This document shows positions 33,778 to 44,396 of a stretch of 64,000 bases of DNA, piece by piece. The notes below the pieces were generated by a model. The model was not told the DNA's origin. It saw only the letters and a program-made list of their open reading frames with translations, and made no database searches. Source of the DNA: Tetraselmis striata (Eukaryota > Chlorophyta > Chlorodendrophyceae > Chlorodendrales > Chlorodendraceae); assembly GCA_006384855.1 (NCBI GenBank), contig VCJN01002593.1, forward strand, positions 62,001-126,000. Reading direction: 5' to 3'. The translations under genes were made by a program, and so were the position numbers. The first letter of the stretch is position 1; each line of letters opens with the position of its first letter.

Positions 33778-33991
33778 TGTGAGGCAATGTGCGCGTGGTG
33801 GAGAAGATGAGTGCTATTCCACTGAGTGATGGTGGAGTATGATCTGGTTACATGCCGACAGGCGCCATGCTCGATATATGAGGCGGCGCGATGTGGCCGG
33901 CAGTGCGCGGGCGCAGCCCGCTATCAAGCGGGCGCGCGCTACGCGCCTATTGTGCTATGATGATTAGGGTTAGTGAGGATATATCCTCACA
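33778..33991 (-). repeat. 3' LTR (214 bp, internally deleted)
   Basis: Matches 38717-39229 at both ends but lacks about 300 bp found in the other LTR (after GGTGGAGAAGATGAGTGCT). A purine-rich GAGCGGGGTGGAA tract precedes it in element orientation, fitting a polypurine tract. Confidence 0.85.
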
Positions 33992-34026
33992 TTCCACCCC
34001 GCTCCGATGAATCTGAACCCTCAGAT

Positions 34027-35453
34027 TCACTGCGGAAATCTTTGCGGGTGGCTCGCGTTGGCAGCAATATAAGCTGGCGAGGTTGATATAGTTTTGAAAC
34101 GGTATGTCAGCATAAAGTGCTGCATTAGCGGTGAATCCCGCATCGTTTCATAGGGCATCCAGTCATCTCCGGTTTCCGGGAAATTCTGGAATCTGACTTT
34201 AAACAATAATGTTTTGCCCTTTGAATATAGTCTGGGGTACAGTGCCAATTTACAGTGAGTTTGTGATGTCCGGAATGATCGGGTCATCAGTCCTGCGCTT
34301 CTGTCTGCCGATCAGGGCATCAAGAATATTTTTTGCGCAGATATAGTATCCCAGGGTCTCAACTTAGAGACATGAAATACTGGGTGGCACTCAAGCTCAG
34401 GTGGGAGCTGTATCTTGTAGGCCTGAGGATTCACCTGTTCGATGACCTCATATGGTCCTACATATCGTTGTTTAAGTTTTGGACACTTCTGTCCGCGTAT
34501 GACCATATGTTACGCGCATCATCTGTTTTGATCATTATTTTATCACCGATTTGAAAAGTTATCGGTTGCTTATTGTTCTTATCATAATAGTGCCTTTGAA
34601 ATTCTTTGGCTACTATAATATTTTCATGCATCAAATTGTGTATATCCTGTATTTTCGACAGAATGTCTATTTTAGTCACTCTCACTCTAGTTTTGGGATT
34701 TACAATATCTATCGGCAACCGAGGGTGGAAGCCATATATTGCCTGGAATGGAGTAAACTTTGTTGTTGACGATTCTGTGTTACTGTAATTGAACTCAGCG
34801 AGGTAAAAGTAGTTTACCCAGTCCTCCTGGTAATTGTAGCAGAATGCTCGCAGCAACTGCTCAATGATTTTGTTTAATATTTCAGTCTGACCATCAGTCT
34901 GCGGATGATAAGCCGTACCGAGGTTTTAGATTGTACCAAGCTGTTTGAACAGTTCTTGAAAATATGATGATGTATATTTTGTGTCTCTGCCTCCTATCAT
35001 GCAGGTACTGAGACCGTGAAGTTTATATATATATATTTGATGTATATATAGTTGTGCCAGTTCAGAAGCCGAGAGGGCCTTCTGGCAAAGTATAAAGTGT
35101 GCCTGCTTTGTGAATAAATCCACAAAAGTGGCAATACAGTCATAACCATCCACTGATGGTAAATTTGTAATAAAGTCAAGACTGAAATATTCCCATGGAA
35201 CAGTTGGTGTTGGCAGTGGCTGTAAAGCCGCTGCTTGAGCCCGCGTATGCTGCTTTGTCAGCTTACAGACTTTACAGTTTCGGATATATGTTTTGACATT
35301 TTGGTGCATGTGCGGCCAGCAAAAACTTCTTTTTATCAATTTCTCAGTTCTGAGTATACCGTTATGGCCGGCCGTCTTAGTATCATGATGTTCTTTGATG
35401 ATGCTCTTTTTGAGCTCATCGTCTGCAGGAATATATATTTTATCAGCTACCAT
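34027..35453 (-). pseudogene. Integrase and chromodomain portion of the LTR element
   Basis: The frame at 35453-34926 has a zinc-binding HH-CC region (KEHHDTKTAGHNG...CKVCK), then LDFITNLPSVDGYDCI, the start of the integrase core with its first catalytic Asp. The frame at 34856-34458 continues the integrase with EDWVNYFYLAEFNYSNTE. 34506-34312 has the GPYEVIEQVNPQAYKIQLP and HPVFHVSKLRP motifs common at the integrase C-terminus. 34287-34027 ends in a chromodomain-like LLFKVRFQNFPETGDDWMPY. The parts lie in different frames, showing decay. Confidence 0.85.
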
Positions 35454-36400
35454 ATATCATTCAGTATAGTTATCATATCGTACTCCGGGGGTAGCTTCTC
35501 CCTGTTTAATGTTGGATCCTGCATATATTTCAACTTTATGTTGTTGAGAAAATGTTTGTCCAACTCTACTGAGACAATGGTAAGGTTGAGCCATTTAGTG
35601 ATGTGCTCCAGATCCTTCTCGAAGGTCTGCATATAGTATGCATCTAACGATGCCTTCAGATCTGGTCGTCTACTCAATGCATCTGCCATATTTTGAGATC
35701 CCTTTTTATATACGATATCCATATTGTCCATATATATATGGTGAAATTATTTGGGACCGGCCAGCATGTTTTCTAGTGAGCTTTTCTTGGGTTGGTAGAT
35801 GACGCAGAGTAGTATGGTCAGTGACTACAGTAAAATGTTTACACCCTTCCAAATAATGTCGCCAATGCTGGAGAGCAATTACTACTCCCAGAAATTCAGT
35901 ATCATAGGTGGAATAGCGCAGTTGCGCAACCCTCAAGACCTTTGCCAGGTAAGCTACATGACGCAACTGTCCGGCATTCGGGTCTTTCTGCATGAGCACT
36001 GCCCCCACAGCATATTTGCTGGCATCGGTTGTGACCACGAACTCTGCGTTCGGGCCAGTGATAGGGTTCATTAAAATTGGGGCGTGTGTCATCTCATATT
36101 TTAGGCGATCAAAGGATTGTTGGTGGGTGTCAGTCCAGGCCGGAAATATGTTATTTTTTGTCAGATCATATAGGGGCCTTGCTATGGCAGCAAAGTCCTC
36201 AATAAAAGATCTATAATACCCCACAAAGCCTAGAAAGGCTCTCACATCTGTGACAGATTTTGGGACCGGCCATTCTGAGACTGCTTTTATTTTATCAGGG
36301 TCTGGGAATTTACCCTTTTCCGTGATACGGTGACCCAAGTATATATATTATCTGTTTCTTACTCCATTGTGATTTTTGGGGATTCAAATATAGATGGTGT
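35447..36400 (-). pseudogene. RT C-terminal part and RNase H of the LTR element
   Basis: The frame at 36338-35706 contains FLGFVGYYRSFIEDFAAIA and TDASKYAVGAVLMQ (RNase H catalytic Asp), YSTYDTEFLGVV and HFTVVTDHTTLRHL; it continues at 35731-35447 with NMADALSRRPD. These are signature strings of Ty3/Gypsy RT-connection and RNase H domains. Frameshifts separate the pieces. Confidence 0.9.
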
Positions 36401-36467
36401 ATGCGAAGTCTCGCCAGCACCTGATCAATATGGTTCATATGTTGCTCCGGAGTGTCACTGAATATGA

Positions 36468-36987
36468 CGAAGTAACTTGACAGTTGGATCAGCGATGCGT
36501 CGATTTTTCAGAAAATTTTAAAAGAACGGGTTCTATATCACTGGCCTACAGTTCCATGAATTGCATTGCCAGCGCTTTGAAGTACCAGCAGCGCGAGCGT
36601 TTGCATTGCCAGCGCTTTGAAGTACCAGAGTTTTTTCCATTAATACCAGCAGCGAGTAGCGAGTACTAGTACCAATACCAGCAGTTCTAGGGAACTGGCC
36701 TTTTTGCAATTCACACCAGTACCAGCAGTACCAGCAGCGAGTGGCGAGTACCAGTACCAGTACCAATACCAGTACCTCCCAGCCGTGAGATCGTAATTGG
36801 ACGGCTGTGTAATTAAGGACCGTGGGCGGGTGGGTGGGCGGCCGGGTGGGTGGGTGAATTATAGTACTTAGTAGTACATTCCAATAGATAAGCGCTTTAG
36901 TCATGCACCTATAAGCCCGATCCGCTGCTCTATACGGGTATTAGTACGGCAATAAAGCTCACCGCCGAAAAATCGACGCTTAGCTGG
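36468..36987 (+). mobile_element. MITE-like element M1, copy 2, nested in the LTR element
   Basis: Inserted exactly inside the RT catalytic segment: the minus-strand coding sequence reads ...YLDDIII before it and FSDTPEQH after it, which rejoin seamlessly when it is removed. ATGA occurs on both sides (36464-36467 and 36988-36991), a likely target duplication. It is the same family as 6234-6737. Confidence 0.85.
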
Positions 36988-37450
36988 ATGATAATATCAT
37001 CAAGGTAACATGCCACAAAATCATCAGGGATGTTTTTATCCTGATGAGTATCATCAGCGGTACCATGAAAGACTGCGTTGACATATGATTGGAATCCGCC
37101 CGGCGCTGTCTTGAGGCCGAACGGCAGGACTCGCATTTCAAATTGACCCAACGGGGTTATGAAGGATGTCTTATAGACATCTTCTTCTTTTACGCGGATA
37201 TGATGATATGCTTTGGACAAGTCTAAGCAAGTCCAACATTTGCCGTGGCAATACGTCCAATACAGTATCAATACTGGGCAAAGGATATTGTGTGCCCAGT
37301 GTTGTTTATTCAGCGATCTATAATCAACACATCCGGAGAGTGCCATCAGATTTTCTGGCAAACAGTACTAGAGCTGCAAATGGTGAATAACTGGGTCGGA
37401 TCCAGTTATTGTCCACAAGGCTGGCATTCTTGCCTTGGTTATGTTCAATG
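36988..37450 (-). pseudogene. RT N-terminal part of the LTR element
   Basis: Shows IRPSYSPFAALVLFARKSDG and CVDYRSLNKQ in adjoining frames, then LDLSKAYHHIRV, GQFEMRVLPFGLKTAPGGFQ and YLDDIII (the catalytic YxDD variant). A frameshift lies just before CVDYRS. Confidence 0.85.
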
Positions 37451-38716
37451 TTCGCTGCCATATCTTTATACGGTGTCATATCTGAGTCCATATGCGGAAG
37501 GACATGTCCGCCCGCTTGTCTGTTTTTGTTTATATTATGATTTGATTCACTGGATTGAAAACCTAGGATAATGTTTTAAACATGGTTGCTGTCTTCATGC
37601 AACATATCATAATATGTTAAGTATCCCGATGGGAACATATCGTCAGTGTTTATGGTTGGATCATATTGTCTTCCATGATTGGCATCAGAGTCAGAGCTCT
37701 CATGGCTCTGCTCAGAGATATGTTGACAAGATGTTTGTATGTTTCGGCGAGGTTGTGCCTCACCAGTTGGGTTATTATGGTGATTATGGAGAGGTTGTGA
37801 TGTTATCTCTTCCTCTCCTTCTGGCAACATTTGTTCTCCAGAGTGACCCTCAGCTTGGCCTGGATTATCATGTATATTGTATTTTGGTCAGGCAAAGCAT
37901 GACCTATTCATGGTATCTCGGAAAATCATAATAACACGTGGATTCATCCTAACATGTAGCAGTACAATAACAACAACAAGCATTTGTTCGTTCGTATCGT
38001 GAGGTGGCATATCATCTAAAACATCAACAACATTTGCGAGTTATGGTTTGTCCTTCGTTGAGGAAGTATCGTTGTCGACCCCCGTTGGGCGACTGATTAT
38101 CGTTTCGTCCGCAACTGCCATTGAGGCAGCGATATCGTTCAGAAAATAGTCGACACAGTCAGGGTTCAACCTGCTGGATATGGTTTGATTTCGGGCCTCT
38201 TCGGGCTCAATATGGTTTGTATATCGTAAGCGACGCAACGGTGTATGATTCCGACAATATGGTGATGTTTTATTGATGTTATGTTGTCGATATGTTGCGG
38301 TGGGGGGATAAGGTGGGGTTGGGGTGGGAGTGGCTCACCTGATAGGCCACTAATCTCAATTCGACTCATGCAAGAAGAAGAATAATGACGCTCCGAATTC
38401 GTCGCGCCCCGATAATGTCCAAACTCCGAGTAAGGTAGTAGCACCGAGGTTGCGCAGAAAGTAGGAAATGTATGGTATATGCCTCCTACTTGTGAAGGGC
38501 AGAGTTATGTTATGGTCGACTCAGTGGTCGAGAAGGTTCGAGAATATGGTGTTGCCTCTCGGCAGGGTGTTTTCGAAACGGTACACGGCATGACGACTGC
38601 CTATTATGGTTTGCGGCGGGGTAATTGCCGGCGCCCGCGGTGGCTACGCTACATGCGCGTATGGTATAGTCGTTAAGAGCTCGCGAAGGAGCGATCGAGT
38701 AGGTAAAAGCACCAAC
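37451..38716 (-). other. Reduced gag/protease region of the LTR element
   Basis: Only short minus-strand frames (37830-37576, 38238-38041, 38444-38166). None has a recognisable gag zinc knuckle or protease DSG motif. Confidence 0.5.
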
Positions 38717-39229
38717 TGTGAGGAAAAGTGCGCGTGGTGGAGAAGGTGAGTGCTGTTCCTGTAGAGCGCGGAATTTGACGTCGGCTCTTGTGTGTGCGTG
38801 AGTGCAGAGGCGGAGGGTGAGGCGATGAGTTACTGGAAATAAAGAAGTGGTTACAAGCACTGAGGCGCTCCGCGATATGCGTGTCCCCGGCTTCGAGCTC
38901 CCCTACAGCGTGCTCTGACCTCCGAGCTCAGAGATCGGGCGCGCGCAGCGCGCTGATGAGGCTCATATGCGCGATGAGCACATATCCGGAACAGCTAGTA
39001 TATCCGAGCGATCTAATCAATGGTACTACGGTAGCTGCATTGCTAATCTACCATCAACAATTCCACTGAGTGATGGTGGAGTATGATCTGGTTACATGCC
39101 GACAGGCTTTCCTGATATATGAGGCGCGATGTGGCCGGCAGTGCGCGGGCGCAGCCCGCTATCAAGCGGGCGCGCGCTACGCGCCTGTTGTGCTATGATG
39201 ATTAGGGTTAGTAGGGGTATATCCTCACG
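38717..39229 (-). repeat. 5' LTR (513 bp)
   Basis: Starts TGTGAGG on the plus strand at 38717 and ends CCTCACG at 39229, with one base differing from the perfect terminal inverted repeat. It shares GCGGGCGCGCGCTACGCGCC and the ATTAGGGTTAG segment with the 33778-33991 LTR. Confidence 0.85.
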
Positions 39230-39234
39230 CAGCC

Positions 39235-39955
39235 CAACGCATATTTTAGTTACTCTAGCTGTAGCTGTACCTGGTAGTTCTTGTGCAATTGAACGTCGCA
39301 GGCGTACGCGTACGCGGGTATAGTACCCGTCACTCCGTCAGCAACTAGCCAGCATGATCCGACAAATGATTCTCGGTGCCACATGGGGGGCGGAGCGGAT
39401 GGCACAGGTGAGGGGCCACTAAGGCAAGCACGGATACCTCCGGCGGCGGCAAGCAAAGCGGCTCCGCCTTCAGGTGTTCTGAACCTAAACAACGTGCGCG
39501 CTCGGCTGAATCCTAGCGGCGTGTTGACTGATCCGCTCCGTACGCGTACGGGTACGTGGCGAAAACCGCTAGCGTGTTGTGTACAGCGTCTGGCGCTATA
39601 ACGGTGCCGATACCGGGTGGTAATACTTACATGAGCTAGCAGCAGAAGGCGATAGTAATACTGCTCGTAGCTGTTAGTAGGGTAGCTATACTCGTAGCTG
39701 TTAGTTCTATATTTGTAGTGCGCTTTTGTGAAAGCCCTGATGTAATAATACGCGTAGCTACGAGTAAACCCGCACGTGGGGCCCATGTGCGCTGGTGTTA
39801 CTTCGATGAGTTGGTGTCTCGAGGTGTCTCGGATCATGCTGCTGCACTGCTGGGGAGTATGCAGATGGAGCGAAGTACTGGGGAGCCCCCGGCGTTTTAA
39901 CATCTCACGACGAACCGCTGTGAGGAGTTCCAGCATATACTTATATACGTTCGTG
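39235..39955. other. Intergenic 5' flank of the kinase gene
   Basis: Long minus-strand openness here is shadow. Short GTAGCTGTTAGTA-type repeats are at 39667-39720. The kinase promoter is presumably located here; no element could be named. Confidence 0.35.
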
Positions 39956-42900
39956 ATGGTTGTTGACGCGCTACCCTCCGTCGACCCTGCCCCTTCCTCG
40001 GAGCGAGTTAAACCTATCCGGCGCCTGCCTGGCTTGACCTTTTTCGTGATGGCTAGCGAGGCGGTGACCGGAAACTCGCTCGGCGCCGGGGCGACGATGG
40101 GCGCGGAAGAGGGTACGAGCACCGTACCTCCCCATAAATACATAATATTTCTAGAGAAAACGTGCTGTCCGGCGCATGCCTGAGCCTACTGCCCGCCCCC
40201 CCCCCCCCCCCCCCCCGCCCCCGCCGCCCCCACCCCCAAAAAGGCCCAACCCAACCCCCGCCACTTGGTCTGACCGCTTGACCACCTATCCCAATCCTCT
40301 CCGCATGCAGACTCGCCGGGCGTATTGATTTTAGAGCCCCCTATCGAGCTAGGCAACACCTCGCCCGTCACCGCCCCCCTCTCGGAGGCCTCCCCCGCGC
40401 GGTCCCTGATGGCGTCGCCCGCCAGCCAGAATGGATCGAACCGGTCCTCGACGGAGGCAGGCAAAGGCATGAAGCTAAAGCAGGCGATCGACGCCACCAA
40501 CCTGCGGGGATCTATCAAGCTAGCGGCCTCTTTCCGCACGCTGCGCGACATGAAAGGCGACGACGTTGCGTTGGTAAAGGAGAGCGCCCTCCGGTTGGTG
40601 AAGCCGCTGGGCGCCGGCGCGTTCGGCACGGTGGAGCTATGCGAGTACACCGCGGGCGGCAAGGCGACCAAGGTGGCGGTCAAGCGGCTCAACGCGGACC
40701 TGCTGACGAGCAAGGTGGACTTTGATCACTTCATATCTGAGTGTCAGCTGCTCCGGAAGCTGCGGCACAGGTGCGCAGCGGCTGGGAGGCGCACATCGTA
40801 TTGAACTTGAGCGGAATGGGATTCGGGGAGGATGGGTTGAGAGGTCTGTGTGGGGGCTGAGCCCCCTCCCCCTCCCCCCGGCCCCCCGCCCCGGCGCGCG
40901 CTTCCTGGATTGCAGCAACATTGTGGATTTCATCGGCATCGGGGAGACGCCCCGGCCACCCAAGCCGGCGAATGAGACTGAGGCGGGGATGGACGTGTTT
41001 GACGAGGAGGGCGACCAGCTGCCCAACATGTTCCTGGTGCAGGAGTTCTGCAACGCGGGCAGCGCGCAGAACCTGCTGGAGAGCAACATGGCACTGGGGG
41101 TGCAGCGCCTGAAGAGGTACAGCGTCGTGGACGCGCTGACATACGCCATCCACATCGCCAAGGGGCTCGAGTACCTGCACCTCGCGTCGCCCATGATCAT
41201 CCACCGCGACCTCAAGCCAGGTGGGGCGCCAGCAGGGGGGGCAACATGCAGCAGGCTAGGGGGCGGCGACGCGTAGAAGGGGGAGGGAGGGGCGGGGGCT
41301 TCTGCGTTCGCGTTGCGTGCCAGCCAGCGCGGCCTGCCTGTACGTGCCATCCGCTGACGGCGCCTCTGCCGCCGGGGCTTCGCCGCCAGACAATGTGTTT
41401 CTGCACAAAGAGAACGGCAAGACGGTGGCCAAGCTGGGCGACTTCGGGCTGTCTGCCACGCTGAAGAGCCAGTTCCGGTCGCTCAGCCGGAAGAACTCGC
41501 AGAAGGGGAGGATCAGCTTCACGCGGTTGCGCTCCGCCAAGACGCAGGCCTTCCTGGACCGCACCGACTCGGAGATCGCGAAGGGCAGCTTCAACCTCAC
41601 CGGCGAGACAGGTGCGCGGCTGTGCGACCGCTGGGTGGCGCGCCGCGCCCTGCACAGTTTGAGACTCAGGGAGTGGCGGATGGGTGCGGGAGACCAGGAG
41701 GTGGGGGATGTGGCGGTGGGTGCGGGAGCGCGGGCGCCCGGAGGGGGGGGGGCTATTGCTTTTTGGAGTGGTGTATTTGCAAGCACGGAATGGGCTACAT
41801 TGGAGCCGTCACAACACGTCTGAGTGAGCCGCGCATATGTACACCGCTTTAACGCGAGTCGTACGCTCCCGCTCTAGCGTGACCCGCATGCCCATGCTTG
41901 GGTGGGAATGCATGCCCCACACCAAACCTCGGCACTATCAGATGTGCGCAACGGTGCGGCTGAGCATGGCTGGCAGCAACGGCGCTGTGCTGGGCTGAGC
42001 ATCGAGCGACTAGCATCCATGTCCAGTGCCTCCACAGGTGCTACGAGAACCCTCACTCGAACCCAGTGGTGACTCTTGCATGGGAAGTTAGGAACATCCG
42101 CTGTACTTCCGCTGTAGCCTCGCCTATTTTTTACCTCTGCCACGTAGGACGGGTCCCTGTTGGCAAGCTTTTGATTGCCGCGCTGGCGCCCGTATGTCTA
42201 CCGCGCTATCTGATAGCGAGTGCTTCCGGGCGCTGAGTGCTGCTTCCCGGGGGCCGGTGGCCTGCGGCGGCTGACGGCGCCGCCTGTCCTGCTGTGCCCG
42301 GAATGCGCAGGCTCCAAGATGTACATGGCTCCGGAAGGCAAGTGCCGGCGGCGCCCGCTGTCTGGGGAGCCCCTTGCCCGTGGCCGCCTGCGGGAATGGC
42401 CCACCATGGGCTGTGTGCACTGACGGGTGGCGCTGCCCATGTGGACCCCCCTCCCCCGGCCCCCGCCCCCTCTCCTCCTCGTGCTGCTGCTGCTCTCTGC
42501 AGTCAGCCGGAGAGAGAACTACAACGAAAAGGTGCCCCTGCCAAGCCAAGGACCGGCCCGCCCACTCCATTTGCGCTCCCAGACGACCACCCTCCATTCC
42601 TCGATTATGTTGTTGAGGTTGTGACTGTGGCATATGCCTACAAAGCTGAATGTGCTAATGCCCAGCAGCCGCCCACAAAGCGACACACTTCCCCTCTCTC
42701 CCCCCACATGCATTATCGCATATATTCATCCCTACCGAATTGACTCATTCGTATCGTACCGCTTCATTGGGTTCGCGGGTCCGGAAACTGCCGAAATGGG
42801 TTTGCGCCATAGAGTCGGATATATTCCGTGCTGTAGTCGTGCCATGTTTCGACGCATGTCCAGATAAAATGTGTGTTGTCGTCATCGCGAGGGTGTCAAC

Positions 42901-43376
42901 ACAGCAACACACAGCGAACCCAAAGCACGGTGACGGCCTGCGACTAACGCCCCTCCCCCGCGCCCGGCCAGATTGACGTGTACTCCCTGGCCGTGATTTT
43001 CTACGAGCTCCTCAGCGGCTACCCCATCCTCTGCACCATCTCGCACTCCGGCACAGTGAAGGAAGTGGAGAACCACGCCAACCGGTCCGGAACCCCCCCT
43101 GCGCCCTCCCCCCCTTCCCCTTTTTGTCCTCTCACTGCCTTGGGTGTTTCCGTCCGAGATTGCTCTCGCGTTTCTGGCAGGGTGGCGGGCGGGTACCGCG
43201 TGAAGATCCCCGCCAAGTGGCCCCCCGAAGTGGGCGAGGTCATCACCAAGCTCTGGACGCAGGACCCCAAGGAGCGCCCCTCCGCCACGGAAGCCATCAA
43301 GCTGCTGACAGGCCTGCAGCCGGTGGTGGAGGCGTGGCACCGCAGCGCCAAGGGGTTCTGCAGCTGCTTTGGCTGA
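39956..43376 (+). CDS. TKL-like serine/threonine protein kinase, 8 exons
   Basis: Exons 39956-40112, 40311-40770, 40916-41220, 41390-41611, 42311-42337, 42503-42531, 42972-43084, 43181-43376; phases close to 502 residues. Motifs: GAGAFGTV P-loop (153-160), VAVK Lys177, alpha-C Glu196, HRDLKPDN (302-309), DFGLS (325-329), MAPE (387-390), DVYSLAVIFYELLSG (helix F), and DPKERPSA near the end. Sequence style is TKL/Raf-like. The stretch from DFG to APE is over 60 residues, Ser/Arg/Lys-rich, much longer than usual. Exons 5 and 6 are only 27 and 29 bp. Intron 5 has a consensus AG|GCAAGT donor (GC-AG), though a GT donor 4 nt downstream with a shifted acceptor also keeps the frame. The C-terminus ends CSCFG, a possible lipidation site. 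Exon 1 is the least certain part: it was chosen because its phase and donor fit the acceptor at 40310. Substrate unknown. Confidence 0.85.
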
Positions 43377-43872
43377 GGCGCCGCCGCCTTGCATGCCGCT
43401 TTGCAGGCCGTGCCGCCCTCGTGGCGGGGAGCCCAATCTCCCCCTGCGTCTGGAGCTAACTTAATTACGTAACGAGGTCCTAGAGTCTTCAGAGCTCTCG
43501 CCCGACTCGGCATGCGAACCTGTTGCATGCCATGCAGTGTATTGCGGCGTTCTCATGCGATCAATAATTAGCAACCCCATGCATGCTCAGCTGTAGGCCC
43601 CCATCATGTACATTGGCCCTCCGCCCCCCCCCCCCCCCCCTTCAATCTCCCCCGGCAAAGAGACAGGGTAAACGATTCATAACTTCTCATAAGCGATTGT
43701 GATTGCGCGGCCCGCGCCCGGCCGACCATCCGAGCGTGCTGCTCGCGCCTCCACCCACCTCAGAGCAGTTTCCTCCGGCGCGTCACTGCGGCATCCGCAG
43801 CATGCTGCGCGGCGACATGCCATCATCGCAGCTCGAGCGGCAGGGTAGTACCGCGCCGAGGCCGTTTTCTTG

Positions 43873-43906
<34 letters not shown>

Positions 43907-44396
43907 CCTTGTCCACGCGCACCCCAGCACCCCGCAGCAGCTGATGCGATGTAACTACACTATTACACCAGCCCACAAAATAACAGCAACGTCACATTCA
44001 GCCTCATCCAGCCATTCAGCCTCGTCCTAGGCTGACTGAAGGGGGAAGATTCGTTCTGAGATTGGAGGGATGACAGGAGGGGGTGGCCGGCGGGCCCGGG
44101 AAGTGCAGCTGGATGAGCGTATGTCGTGCACTGGCTGCCCTCCTTTCCATCAGAGGCGGTTCTTTGAGTGAAGTTTGGGAGTATGTGATCGACACGTGGG
44201 AGTATATATCGGTTATATGTCTGTCAACGGCTGGGAATGGGCGGAACATCTGAGGGAGGAGCGCGCATACGGCAGCGCCTGCCCCTTCTTGTAGTAACAG
44301 GAGACCGCAATGTTACCATGATTGGGGAGAGGGGAGAGAGGGGAGGCGGGAGTTGGGGGCTACATGCTTGGCGGACTGCCATTCGAGCCATTCAAG
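43377..44396. other. Intergenic stretch between kinase and Pro-rich gene
   Basis: Convergent 3' flanks of the plus-strand kinase and the minus-strand gene ending at 44397. Poly-C runs at about 43624-43640 and 43875-43904. No gene recognised. Confidence 0.5.

Larger units (their letters stand above)
33778..39229 (-). mobile_element. Ty3/Gypsy chromovirus-like LTR retrotransposon, degenerate
   Basis: Complete insertion flanked by CAGCC target duplications (33773-33777 and 39230-39234). The LTRs start and end with the inverted pair TGTGAGG/CCTCACA. Pol order on the minus strand is reverse transcriptase (about 37440-36340), RNase H (about 36070-35560), integrase (35453-about 34460) and a chromodomain-like tail (about 34290-34030), the Ty3/Gypsy order. 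The region between the 5' LTR and the RT is only about 1.3 kb, so gag and protease are reduced or lost. Several frameshifts and a nested MITE mean it cannot be autonomous. Confidence 0.9.

Noticed and set aside
39250..40143. 297-codon minus-strand ORF
   Set aside because: It overlaps the LTR boundary and the antisense of kinase exon 1, has no domain, and its composition is explained by GC-rich DNA.
40325..40804. Kinase starting at a TTG within exon 2
   Set aside because: An acceptor at 40310 and an upstream ATG exon with matching phase give a better model than a non-ATG start.
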